This document shows positions 1-5,379 of a stretch of DNA of 5,379 nucleotides, in pieces. A program made the position numbers and the translations under genes. The stretch spans positions 1-5,379 of the forward strand of contig JAUWEX010000106.1 of the NCBI GenBank assembly GCA_030607235.1, written 5' to 3'. The stretch's first letter is position 1. The number at the start of each line of letters is the position of its first letter. The notes beneath the pieces were generated by a model. It had not been told where the DNA came from, did not search any database, and saw only the letters and a list, made by a program, of their open reading frames with translations. The stretch is from Planctomycetota bacterium. GTDB lineage: Bacteria; Planctomycetota; B129-G9.

Positions 1-1006
<1,006 letters not shown>

Positions 1007-1016
1007 CGAAGGCGCG

Positions 1017-1364
1017 ATGGCTCCGGCGAGAAAACGCAACGAACAAGACGAAGGCCGGGCGAGCCGGTGGCGGCCGCTTTTCGAGGCGTTGTTCTGGTCT
1101 GCGTTGGTGGCGGTGGCGGTGATCTTCGTGCTGAAGGTCTACGTCCCCGACTCCCATGAGGCGGAAGAGACGCAGAAGCGGCTGAAGGCCGCGGAGGAGG
1201 AACTCGCGGAGCGAAAGGAGTCGCTGGAGCGCAAGCGGGCCTACGTCCGCGACCTGACCCGGACCACGGTCGACCCCGAGACGCTGGAGCGCGAACTGCG
1301 CCAGAAGCACGGCTGGAAAAAAGATGGCGAATGGAGTCTGCGGCAAAATGCCGATGTAGATTAG
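1017..1364 (+). CDS. ftsB: FtsB/DivIC-family septum formation initiator
   Basis: This encodes a small bitopic membrane protein of 115 aa, a typical length for FtsB/DivIC. FtsB joins FtsL and FtsQ in the divisome and helps activate septal peptidoglycan synthesis. Visible in order: a basic, polar cytoplasmic N-terminus (residues 1-20), one transmembrane helix (about 22-42), a charged heptad-like coiled coil rich in Glu, Lys and Arg (about 47-82), and the family's C-terminal DPETLERELRQKHGW block (86-100), which resembles the usual DPEYIEREAREKLGM-type motif. The start at 1017 has a modest Shine-Dalgarno match, GAAGG at 1008-1012, 4 nt upstream. The 10-nt gap to eno suggests one transcript, and an eno-ftsB order is common in bacteria. 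The protein is too short and too divergent to separate FtsB from DivIC by sequence alone, so the gene symbol is a family-level choice. Confidence 0.85.
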   Translation: MAPARKRNEQDEGRASRWRPLFEALFWSALVAVAVIFVLKVYVPDSHEAEETQKRLKAAEEELAERKESLERKRAYVRDLTRTTVDPETLERELRQKHGWKKDGEWSLRQNADVD

Positions 1365-1378
1365 TGGCGGAAAACCGA

Positions 1379-1384
1379 TATAAT
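1379..1384 (+). promoter_or_regulatory. Candidate -10 box upstream of fliM
   Basis: A perfect TATAAT lies in the 72-nt gap between the ftsB-like gene and fliM. It would start transcription near 1391 and leave a leader of about 46 nt. The -35 region is poor: no hexamer 16-18 nt upstream matches TTGACA at more than about three positions. The overlapping ACCGATAT (1374-1381) matches the flagellar sigma-28 -10 consensus GCCGATAA at six of eight positions, but no TAAA element sits at the right distance. A promoter here is plausible; its sigma-factor class is undecided. Confidence 0.4.
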
Positions 1385-1425
1385 AGATGAGGGCGGGATG
1401 TGCAATTCCGTCCGGTCAATCCATC

Positions 1426-1430
1426 AGGAG
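1426..1430 (+). promoter_or_regulatory. Ribosome binding site fixing the fliM start
   Basis: AGGAG stands 6 nt before the ATG at 1437. An in-frame ATG exists at 1398, but it has no comparable site and would add 13 residues not found in the FliM family. The start at 1437 also puts the conserved N-terminal motif right at the protein's beginning. Confidence 0.8.
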
Positions 1431-1436
1431 CGTAAC

Positions 1437-2444
1437 ATGCCCGACATTCTCGACCAGGGAGAAGTTGACGCGCTGTTGCAGGCCGTCAGGAAAGGCAAGG
1501 TAAGCGGCGTAGGCGCCAGGCCCGGGGCCACGTCGCCCAGCGAGACAGCCAAGCGCGGCGAAGGCGAATACGACTTCACAAAACCCGAGCGCGTTACCAA
1601 AGAACAACAACGCGCCCTGCACGCGATACACGATATCTTTGCGCGCGGTCTTTCGTCGTCGCTCTCCGGCCTCATCCGCGCGATAGTCGACGTGCGGCTG
1701 ATAGACGTCGAGCAGGCGACCTACGGCGAGTACATAAACTCGCTGCCCAATCCCACTTCGTTCAACCTTCTGCACATCATGCCGATGGACGGCACGGCGG
1801 TGCTGGAACTCAACCCCGAGGCGATATTCCCGCTGATTGACCGGATGCTGGGCGGCAGTACGGGGGCCGGTTCCGCGCTGACACGCCCGCTGACGCAGAT
1901 TGAGCAGCATCTGGTGAGCACGATCATCGGGCGCGCGACGGAGCAACTGGAGCAGGCGTGGTCGAACCTGGAGAAACTGAGTTTTACGCTGACGAACTCG
2001 GAGTCCAACCCGCACCTGATGCAGATACACTCGCCCAACGAGCCGGTGGTCGTGATAAACTACGAGTCCAGGATAGGCAAGTCGCAGGGCGCGATGAGCC
2101 TGTGCTACCCGTACCGCGTGATCGAGCCGGTCATCAACACCTTCACCGCGCAGACGTGGCTGACACAGGCCAAGACCCCGGAAAAAAACACCGTGGACGC
2201 CCTCCGGCTGAATCTGGGCAAGGCGGCGCTGGACCTCAACGTCTACCTCGCCGAGACGGAGATAACGCTGGCGGACCTGGTGGCCCTCAAACCCGGACAC
2301 ATCATCCAGACCGGCAAGCCGGCGAACTCCGAGATAACGCTGGCGATCGGCGGCAAACTCAAGTACAAGGGCACGCCCGGCGTGTTCAAGAACCACAAGG
2401 CGTTCCTCGCCACGCGCCCGGCCCGCCCCGGCGAGAATATCTAA
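1437..2444 (+). CDS. fliM: Flagellar motor switch protein FliM
   Basis: FliM is the central ring protein of the flagellar C-ring. It binds phosphorylated CheY, contacts FliG and FliN, and sets rotation direction. The product is 335 aa, the usual family length. Residues 1-17 carry the CheY-binding helix (ILDQGEVDALLQAV, equivalent to the LSQDEIDALL type), followed by a flexible linker (about 18-43) and the YDFTKPERVTKEQ entry to the CheC-like middle domain. That domain holds the GG-x-x-G loop (MLGGSTGAG; GGSTG at 139-143), which in the family takes part in FliG contact. The C-terminal SpoA/FliN-like domain spans about 262-330 (ALDLNVYLAETEITLADLVALKPG onward, split across the LADL and GDVI-like segments). 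No fliL or fliN is adjacent: upstream is the ftsB-like gene, and downstream a repeat cluster and a convergent foreign-looking gene. Nothing suggests damage, so the protein should be functional if the rest of the motor is encoded elsewhere. Confidence 0.97.
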   Translation: MPDILDQGEVDALLQAVRKGKVSGVGARPGATSPSETAKRGEGEYDFTKPERVTKEQQRALHAIHDIFARGLSSSLSGLIRAIVDVRLIDVEQATYGEYINSLPNPTSFNLLHIMPMDGTAVLELNPEAIFPLIDRMLGGSTGAGSALTRPLTQIEQHLVSTIIGRATEQLEQAWSNLEKLSFTLTNSESNPHLMQIHSPNEPVVVINYESRIGKSQGAMSLCYPYRVIEPVINTFTAQTWLTQAKTPEKNTVDALRLNLGKAALDLNVYLAETEITLADLVALKPGHIIQTGKPANSEITLAIGGKLKYKGTPGVFKNHKAFLATRPARPGENI

Positions 2445-2445
2445 C

Positions 2446-2471
2446 CTATCCGCAGATTACGCAGATTTTTT
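2446..2471. repeat. Left arm of a 26-nt inverted repeat flanking the AT-rich gene
   Basis: This arm starts 2 nt after the fliM stop codon. It is built of two 9-nt units (CCGCAGATT, ACGCAGATT) ending in a T-tract. The reverse complement of 3656-3681 matches it at 24 of 26 positions; the two mismatches are at arm positions 14 and 16. Confidence 0.85.
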
Positions 2472-2472
2472 T

Positions 2473-2498
2473 ACCACAGAGAACACAGAGATTTTTTT
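2473..2498. repeat. 26-nt repeat module with T7 tail
   Basis: Two 9-nt units (ACCACAGAG, AACACAGAG) are followed by A and seven Ts. It sits directly behind the left inverted-repeat arm, which also ends in seven Ts, and directly before a third module of the same length. No inverted partner of this module was found on the right side. Confidence 0.75.
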
Positions 2499-2524
2499 AC
2501 CGCGGAGACGCGGAGAACGCAGAG
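2499..2524. repeat. 26-nt GC-rich repeat module, left copy
   Basis: Units of 9, 8 and 9 nt (ACCGCGGAG, ACGCGGAG, AACGCAGAG). The reverse complement of 3821-3846 matches at 22 of 26 positions with the same 9-8-9 spacing. Bases 2500-2513 can fold into a 5-bp stem with a GAGA loop, but no T-tract follows it, so it is not a terminator. Confidence 0.75.
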
Positions 2525-2533
2525 AAATTCAGG

Positions 2534-2544
2534 AACCACGAATT
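2534..2544. repeat. Short inverted repeat AACCACGAATT, left copy
   Basis: This 11-nt word recurs as an exact reverse complement at 3643-3653. At both ends of the island it lies inside the 26-nt inverted-repeat arm, facing the gene. Between 2545 and the end of the minus-strand gene I see only a 12-bp palindrome (2596-2607) and a partial repeat unit. Confidence 0.6.
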
Positions 2545-2607
2545 TCCTTCCCGTTGCCCTTATCACTAAACGCTCCAACCACGCCATTTGCAAACCCTTC
2601 ATGAAGG

Positions 2608-2623
2608 ACGCAGATTACACAGG
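2608..2623. repeat. Partial 9-nt repeat unit overlapping the stop codon of the minus-strand gene
   Basis: CGCAGATTAC at 2609-2618 is identical to 2451-2460 in the left inverted-repeat arm. The following bases (ACAGG) continue the family pattern loosely. The stop codon of the minus-strand gene (complement of 2615-2617) lies within this unit. Confidence 0.5.
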
Positions 2624-3547
2624 CTTCTGGATGTTGTCGGGGCCAATTTCAGCAAGATATTCGGCTATAGGTTGTGGTGCATCTTTAAAGTCTTCGACGT
2701 CCTCTTGGGTATAACCTTTTTTAATATTAGATTTAATGGCGTCAATATCCCATTGCACTATATTCATCAACCTTTTATTGTCGCGATACAAAATAAGGTT
2801 GTCTTCCTTTTCCAAATAATAGACAAACATTAATAATTTATTTGCAATCTCTTGCCATCTGTCTCGCACTCGATCTTGCACTTCTTTTTTAACTTCATCA
2901 TCCCCACACTCAATCGACTTTAAGCGATAACTCCATTGCGTATTTAGTTCTAACATGCTAATTTGATTCAAGTATTGAACTGCGGAAACAAATTTACAAA
3001 GCGAAACAATCATAAAACTATTATGCAAATCAAGTGTCTCAAAGTCAGAAAGCAGTGCCACACATGATTCGCATTTGGGAAGATTGTTTGGATGGATTAA
3101 TTGGATAATTTCTTTGCTATTATCCGCGCGTGTTTTTTTTGCTTCTTTTGCTGCCAAAATGTCCGACGTTGATTTCATTTCCTCTACAACTCGAAACAAC
3201 AAACTAGCCGCTTTCCTTTTTCTTTGTTGTTCTTCTCGTTGATCCCGATTTTTTTCCAATGTTTCGATATGTTTTTGTCGGCGCTCTTCCATTACTCGCG
3301 CAGAGGCTTCTTGTTTTCTGATCTGTTCGCGATCAAATTCCTCTCTGCGTCTTTCAGATTGCTTGCTCGACCAAACAATAATAACCAATGAAATCAATGA
3401 AGCCATGGCAGCAGTGATGGCTGGAACGGCCACCAATTTAGTGCTTGCTGCAATGTCGGGATAGGACCACTCAAGAACAACAACAGTAAGAATGGCTATC
3501 AGAAACAACGAGACAATGGCGGCAAGGATAGTTTTCATGACGTACAT
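2615..3547 (-). CDS. Unknown membrane-anchored coiled-coil protein
   Basis: I do not recognise the family. The 310-aa product has two hydrophobic helices near the N-terminus (about residues 5-27 and 38-59), joined by a short loop with Asp31. A long, highly charged Arg/Glu/Gln/Lys-rich stretch (about 60-138) follows and should form a coiled coil. The rest is a probably helical domain (about 145-310) with a CESC pair at 159-162, which could bind metal or form a disulfide but is a single pair only. The two helices suggest a hairpin anchor with the C-terminal domain on the cytoplasmic side. The start at 3547 is chosen because GGAG (complement of 3555-3558) lies 7 nt upstream; the second Met (residue 4) would sit 16 nt from it. 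It is convergent with fliM. Base composition is far below the neighbours', pointing to horizontal acquisition. The stop codon falls inside a repeat unit, so the C-terminus may not be ancestral. A lone, AT-rich, membrane-tethered gene is compatible with an accessory role such as defence or stress, but no motif proves this. Confidence 0.8.
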   Translation of the reverse strand: MYVMKTILAAIVSLFLIAILTVVVLEWSYPDIAASTKLVAVPAITAAMASLISLVIIVWSSKQSERRREEFDREQIRKQEASARVMEERRQKHIETLEKNRDQREEQQRKRKAASLLFRVVEEMKSTSDILAAKEAKKTRADNSKEIIQLIHPNNLPKCESCVALLSDFETLDLHNSFMIVSLCKFVSAVQYLNQISMLELNTQWSYRLKSIECGDDEVKKEVQDRVRDRWQEIANKLLMFVYYLEKEDNLILYRDNKRLMNIVQWDIDAIKSNIKKGYTQEDVEDFKDAPQPIAEYLAEIGPDNIQKPV

Positions 3548-3574
3548 ATAAATTCTCCATTAGAATCAACGACA

Positions 3575-3603
3575 ATTATGGCAAAGATAAAAACATAATG
3601 CAA
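3575..3603 (-). promoter_or_regulatory. Candidate promoter of the minus-strand gene
   Basis: Read on the minus strand, TTGCAT (complement of 3598-3603) and CATAAT (complement of 3575-3580) are separated by exactly 17 nt. The -10 matches consensus at five of six positions and the -35 at only three. The -10 ends 27 nt before the start codon, leaving a short leader that contains the ribosome binding site. The promoter lies inside the right inverted-repeat arm, so the gene would carry its own promoter as part of the island. Confidence 0.45.
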
Positions 3604-3642
3604 GTCAGATGAATTTGTGTTTATTTCCGCCTGGGGTGGATG

Positions 3643-3653
3643 AATTCGTGGTT
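3643..3653. repeat. Short inverted repeat AACCACGAATT, right copy
   Basis: The exact reverse complement of 2534-2544. It nearly touches the right 26-nt arm, whereas on the left side two other repeat modules separate the two elements. Confidence 0.6.
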
Positions 3654-3655
3654 TC

Positions 3656-3681
3656 AAAAAATCTGTGAAATCTGCGGATAG
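3656..3681. repeat. Right arm of the 26-nt inverted repeat
   Basis: Its reverse complement reads as units CCGCAGATT and TCACAGATT with a T-tract, matching 2446-2471 at 24 of 26 positions. The orientation is mirrored, so the T-tract faces the enclosed gene at both ends. Confidence 0.85.
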
Positions 3682-3736
3682 AAAGAAATCGCATCGCGAA
3701 ACCGCGCACAAGATTTGTCAGTGAGTGCAAGCGAAG

Positions 3737-3767
3737 CGCTTCTGTCGCCGAAGGGCGACAGACAGCG
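3737..3767. other. Strong hairpin in the gap between the island and the ATPase gene
   Basis: Bases 3741-3749 (TCTGTCGCC) pair perfectly with 3754-3762 (GGCGACAGA) around a GAAG loop. After a single bulged C at 3763, another four pairs form (3737-3740 with 3764-3767). No T-run follows on either strand, so it is unlikely to be an intrinsic terminator. A REP-like extragenic palindrome or the hairpin end of a decayed mobile repeat fits better. An overlapping 10-nt palindrome, GAAGCGCTTC, occupies 3733-3742. The surrounding stretch 3682-3820 holds no gene that I can support. Confidence 0.6.
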
Positions 3768-3820
3768 AGCGGGTATTGGAATAAGTGGCTGCTCCTCGCT
3801 TGGCTGCGGGCCCCGCCCGT

Positions 3821-3846
3821 CTCTGCGGGCTCTGCGTCTCTGCGGT
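3821..3846. repeat. 26-nt GC-rich repeat module, right (inverted) copy
   Basis: Its reverse complement has units ACCGCAGAG, ACGCAGAG and CCCGCAGAG, the same 9-8-9 spacing as 2499-2524 and 22 of 26 matching bases. Unlike the left copy it lies outside the 26-nt inverted-repeat arm, so the two sides of the island are not perfectly mirrored. Confidence 0.7.
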
Positions 3847-3892
3847 TATTGAGAAGTCAAGATGAAGGATTACGGTTTTTTTCGGGGTTTCT

Positions 3893-3920
3893 TTGAAATA
3901 TGCGGGGGCTTTGATACAAT
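3893..3920 (+). promoter_or_regulatory. Candidate sigma-70 promoter of the cation ATPase gene
   Basis: TTGAAA (3893-3898, five of six consensus bases) and TACAAT (3915-3920, five of six) are separated by 16 nt. The -10 has an extended TG (TGATACAAT, from 3912). Transcription would begin near 3927, giving a leader of about 33 nt. This is the best promoter match in the window, and it indicates that the pump gene is transcribed separately from the genes upstream. Confidence 0.6.
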
Positions 3921-3959
3921 CCCGCCGGAGAGTCCCGCAGAAAAATCACGGAAACCGAT

Positions 3960-5379
3960 ATGACAAAACATTACGCACTCGATCTCGACGCAAGCATCGC
4001 AGAACTGAAATCAAACGCGCAAACCGGACTGACCGCCGAGGAAGCCACGCGCCGACTCGGCGAATACGGGGCTAACGAGTTGCAGGAGGCCCCGCGCCAA
4101 CCCGCGTGGATACGATTCCTGCGCCAGTTCACCGACCTTATCGTCATCGTCCTCATCGCCGCGGCGGTCGTCTCGGCAATCGCACACGGCCTGAGAGACG
4201 CGATCGCCATCGGCGTGATCGTCATACTAAACGGCGTGCTGGGGTTCGTGCAGGAGGAACGCGCCGAACGCGCGCTGGCCGCGCTAAAGCGCCTGGCCTC
4301 GCCGCAGGCGCGGGTCATCCGCGACGGGCGGCATCTGGAAATCGAATCGCGCGAGGTCGTCCCCGGCGATATCGTCGAGATAGACACGGGCGATTTCATC
4401 CCCGCCGACGTGCGCGTCATCGAGGCCGCGAACCTTCGCATCGAGGAGGCGGCGCTGACCGGCGAGTCGATCCCGGTTGCAAAGGACCCCGCGCTCGTCC
4501 TCGACGAAAAGACGCAGACCGCCGACCGCCGCAACATGGCGCACATGGGCACGACCGTGGCATACGGCCGCGGGCGGGCGCTGGTGGTCGCCACGGGGAT
4601 GCAGACCGAGGTGGGCAGGATCGCGGGCCTGTTGCAGCGCCCCGGCATGAAGGGCACGCCGCTGCAAAAGCGGCTGGCGGGCGTGGGGAAACTCCTTATC
4701 TGGGTTACGCTGGGCATCTGCGCGTTTATTTTCGCGCTGGGGATTCTGCGCGGCGCGGACCTGGTCGAGCAGTTCATGATTGCGGTAGCCCTCGCGGTCG
4801 CCGCGATTCCCGAAGGCCTGCCGGCGGTGGTTACGATCGCGCTGGCGATCGGCGTACAGCGCATGGTCCGGCGCCACGTCCTGATACGCAAACTGCCCAG
4901 CGTCGAGACGCTCGGCTGCGTCTCGGTGATTTGCACCGACAAAACCGGCACGCTGACGCAGAACGCGATGACGGTGCGCAGGTTGTTCGTCGACGGCGGG
5001 GTCTGCGAGGTAACGGGCGGCGGCTACGGGTTCGAGGGCGAGATTCTGCGCGACGGGAAATCCGCCGAGCAAGGCCCGACGATGAGGCGGTTCTTCGAGA
5101 TCGGCGCGCTGTGCAACAACGCCAAAATCGGCATCAGCCCGGAGACCGGCGCGAACAGCGCGCTGGGCGATCCGACCGAGGCGGCGCTGCTGGTCGCGGC
5201 GCACAAGGGCGGCGCGAATTACGAGGAGTTGGCGAAGTCGCTGCCGCGCGTCGACGAGATACCGTTTGACAGCGACCGCAAGGCGATGAGCGTGATCGTA
5301 TCCGCCGCGGCGGACGCGGGCGGCGAAAGGCTGCTGTACACCAAAGGCGCGCCGGACGTGATCGCGGCGTTGTGCGCGA
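3960..5379 (+). CDS. P-type cation-transporting ATPase, type II (Ca2+-ATPase-like), 3'-truncated
   Basis: This is an integral membrane pump that uses ATP, through a phospho-aspartate intermediate, to move cations out of the cytoplasm. The frame is open to the right edge: 473 codons are visible of a family length near 900. Domains in order: an N-terminal cation-ATPase segment (about 1-45, with GLTAEEATRRLGEYGANEL), M1 (59-77), M2 (81-97), the actuator domain with TGES at 167-170, M3 (245-263), and M4 (272-295) with VALAVAAIPEGLP, where PEGLP is at 284-288. The phosphorylation motif DKTGTLT follows with Asp327, then the start of the nucleotide-binding domain with GDPTEAALL and KGAP (Lys462). 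The M4 sequence matches the Ca2+ site region of SERCA as I recall it, including the key Glu of PEGLP, which favours Ca2+ over heavy metals; Na+ or Mn2+ pumps share much of it. The hinge motif and M5-M10 lie outside the window. GGAAA at 3950-3954 is a weak ribosome site 5 nt from the ATG. The long open frames overlapping it on both strands are GC-driven artefacts. Confidence 0.95.
   Translation, partial: MTKHYALDLDASIAELKSNAQTGLTAEEATRRLGEYGANELQEAPRQPAWIRFLRQFTDLIVIVLIAAAVVSAIAHGLRDAIAIGVIVILNGVLGFVQEERAERALAALKRLASPQARVIRDGRHLEIESREVVPGDIVEIDTGDFIPADVRVIEAANLRIEEAALTGESIPVAKDPALVLDEKTQTADRRNMAHMGTTVAYGRGRALVVATGMQTEVGRIAGLLQRPGMKGTPLQKRLAGVGKLLIWVTLGICAFIFALGILRGADLVEQFMIAVALAVAAIPEGLPAVVTIALAIGVQRMVRRHVLIRKLPSVETLGCVSVICTDKTGTLTQNAMTVRRLFVDGGVCEVTGGGYGFEGEILRDGKSAEQGPTMRRFFEIGALCNNAKIGISPETGANSALGDPTEAALLVAAHKGGANYEELAKSLPRVDEIPFDSDRKAMSVIVSAAADAGGERLLYTKGAPDVIAALCA

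Larger units (their letters stand above)
2446..3681. other. Candidate transferred single-gene island bounded by inverted repeats
   Basis: An AT-rich gene sits between two 26-nt inverted repeats (24/26 matches) in an otherwise high-GC region. Two 60-base lines counted inside it give 33% and 38% GC (2701-2760 and 3001-3060), against 70% for 4801-4860 in the ATPase. A second short word (AACCACGAATT) is also mirrored just inside each arm. I could not see a target-site duplication outside the arms, and no transposase, integrase or resolvase is encoded. The repeats may therefore be a dispersed intergenic family that happens to flank the gene, or they may have mediated its arrival by recombination. 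Confidence 0.45.

Noticed and set aside
1416..2396. A 326-codon minus-strand open frame opposite fliM
   Set aside because: Its composition reflects the antisense of GC-rich codons; the plus-strand frame is an unambiguous FliM.
2500..2513. Stem-loop CCGCG-GAGA-CGCGG as a fliM terminator
   Set aside because: The stem is only 5 bp, and the T-tract lies before it rather than after it on the plus strand; on the minus strand it would be followed by As.
2446..2524. Possible CRISPR array
   Set aside because: The repeats are contiguous, degenerate 8-9 nt units with T-tails; there are no unique spacers, no regular 25-40 nt repeats and no cas genes.
1958..2569. Plus-strand open frame overlapping the end of fliM and running through the repeats
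   Set aside because: It is the out-of-frame reading of fliM, and its tail is the translated repeat cluster.
2596..2607. 12-bp palindrome CCTTCATGAAGG downstream of the minus-strand gene
   Set aside because: Too short a stem once a loop is allowed, and no T-run after it on the minus strand; it could be chance.
3971..5204. Long minus-strand open frames opposite the ATPase
   Set aside because: Low-complexity Ser/Arg-rich or His/Arg-rich translations, with no domain signal, opposite a clearly conserved gene.
4106..5269. A long plus-strand open frame in a second frame, rich in Arg, Gly and Pro
   Set aside because: It is a GC-driven shadow of the P-type ATPase. The frame from 3960 contains TGES, PEGLP, DKTGTLT and KGAP in the right order, and this one shows only low-complexity RRRG-type sequence.

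Overview
The window is a piece of a high-GC bacterial chromosome carrying four backbone genes and one foreign-looking gene. The backbone genes are a 5'-truncated enolase, a small FtsB/DivIC-type division protein, the flagellar switch protein FliM, and the first half of a P-type (type II, Ca2+-ATPase-like) cation pump that runs off the right edge. Genes for division, glycolysis and a flagellar motor point to a free-living, flagellated bacterium. The exact phylum cannot be fixed from this window. The intergenic 9-nt-unit repeats (CGCAGATT / ACACAGAG type) are a style I associate with environmental lineages such as Planctomycetota and other high-GC uncultured groups, but that is a weak, memory-based hint.

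Layout: positions 1-1006 eno (+, start missing); 1017-1364 ftsB-like (+, 10 nt after eno, so probably co-transcribed); 1365-1436 a short gap with a perfect TATAAT box; 1437-2444 fliM (+, complete); 2445-2614 a repeat cluster; 2615-3547 an AT-rich gene on the minus strand for a two-TM, coiled-coil protein of unknown family; 3548-3959 a gap with that gene's candidate promoter, inverted copies of the repeats, a strong hairpin and a promoter for the pump; 3960-5379 the cation ATPase (+, 473 codons seen, 3' end missing).

The backbone genes are independent housekeeping functions: glycolysis, septum assembly, motility and ion export. The most unusual part is 2446-3681. The minus-strand gene has roughly 33-38% GC in the 60-base lines I counted, against 70% in one counted line of the ATPase. 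It lies between two 26-nt inverted repeats that match at 24 of 26 positions, and further repeat modules also occur as inverted copies on the two sides. This looks like a single-gene cargo island inserted directly behind fliM, with no recognisable transposase or integrase in the window. I see no CRISPR array, tRNA or rRNA.
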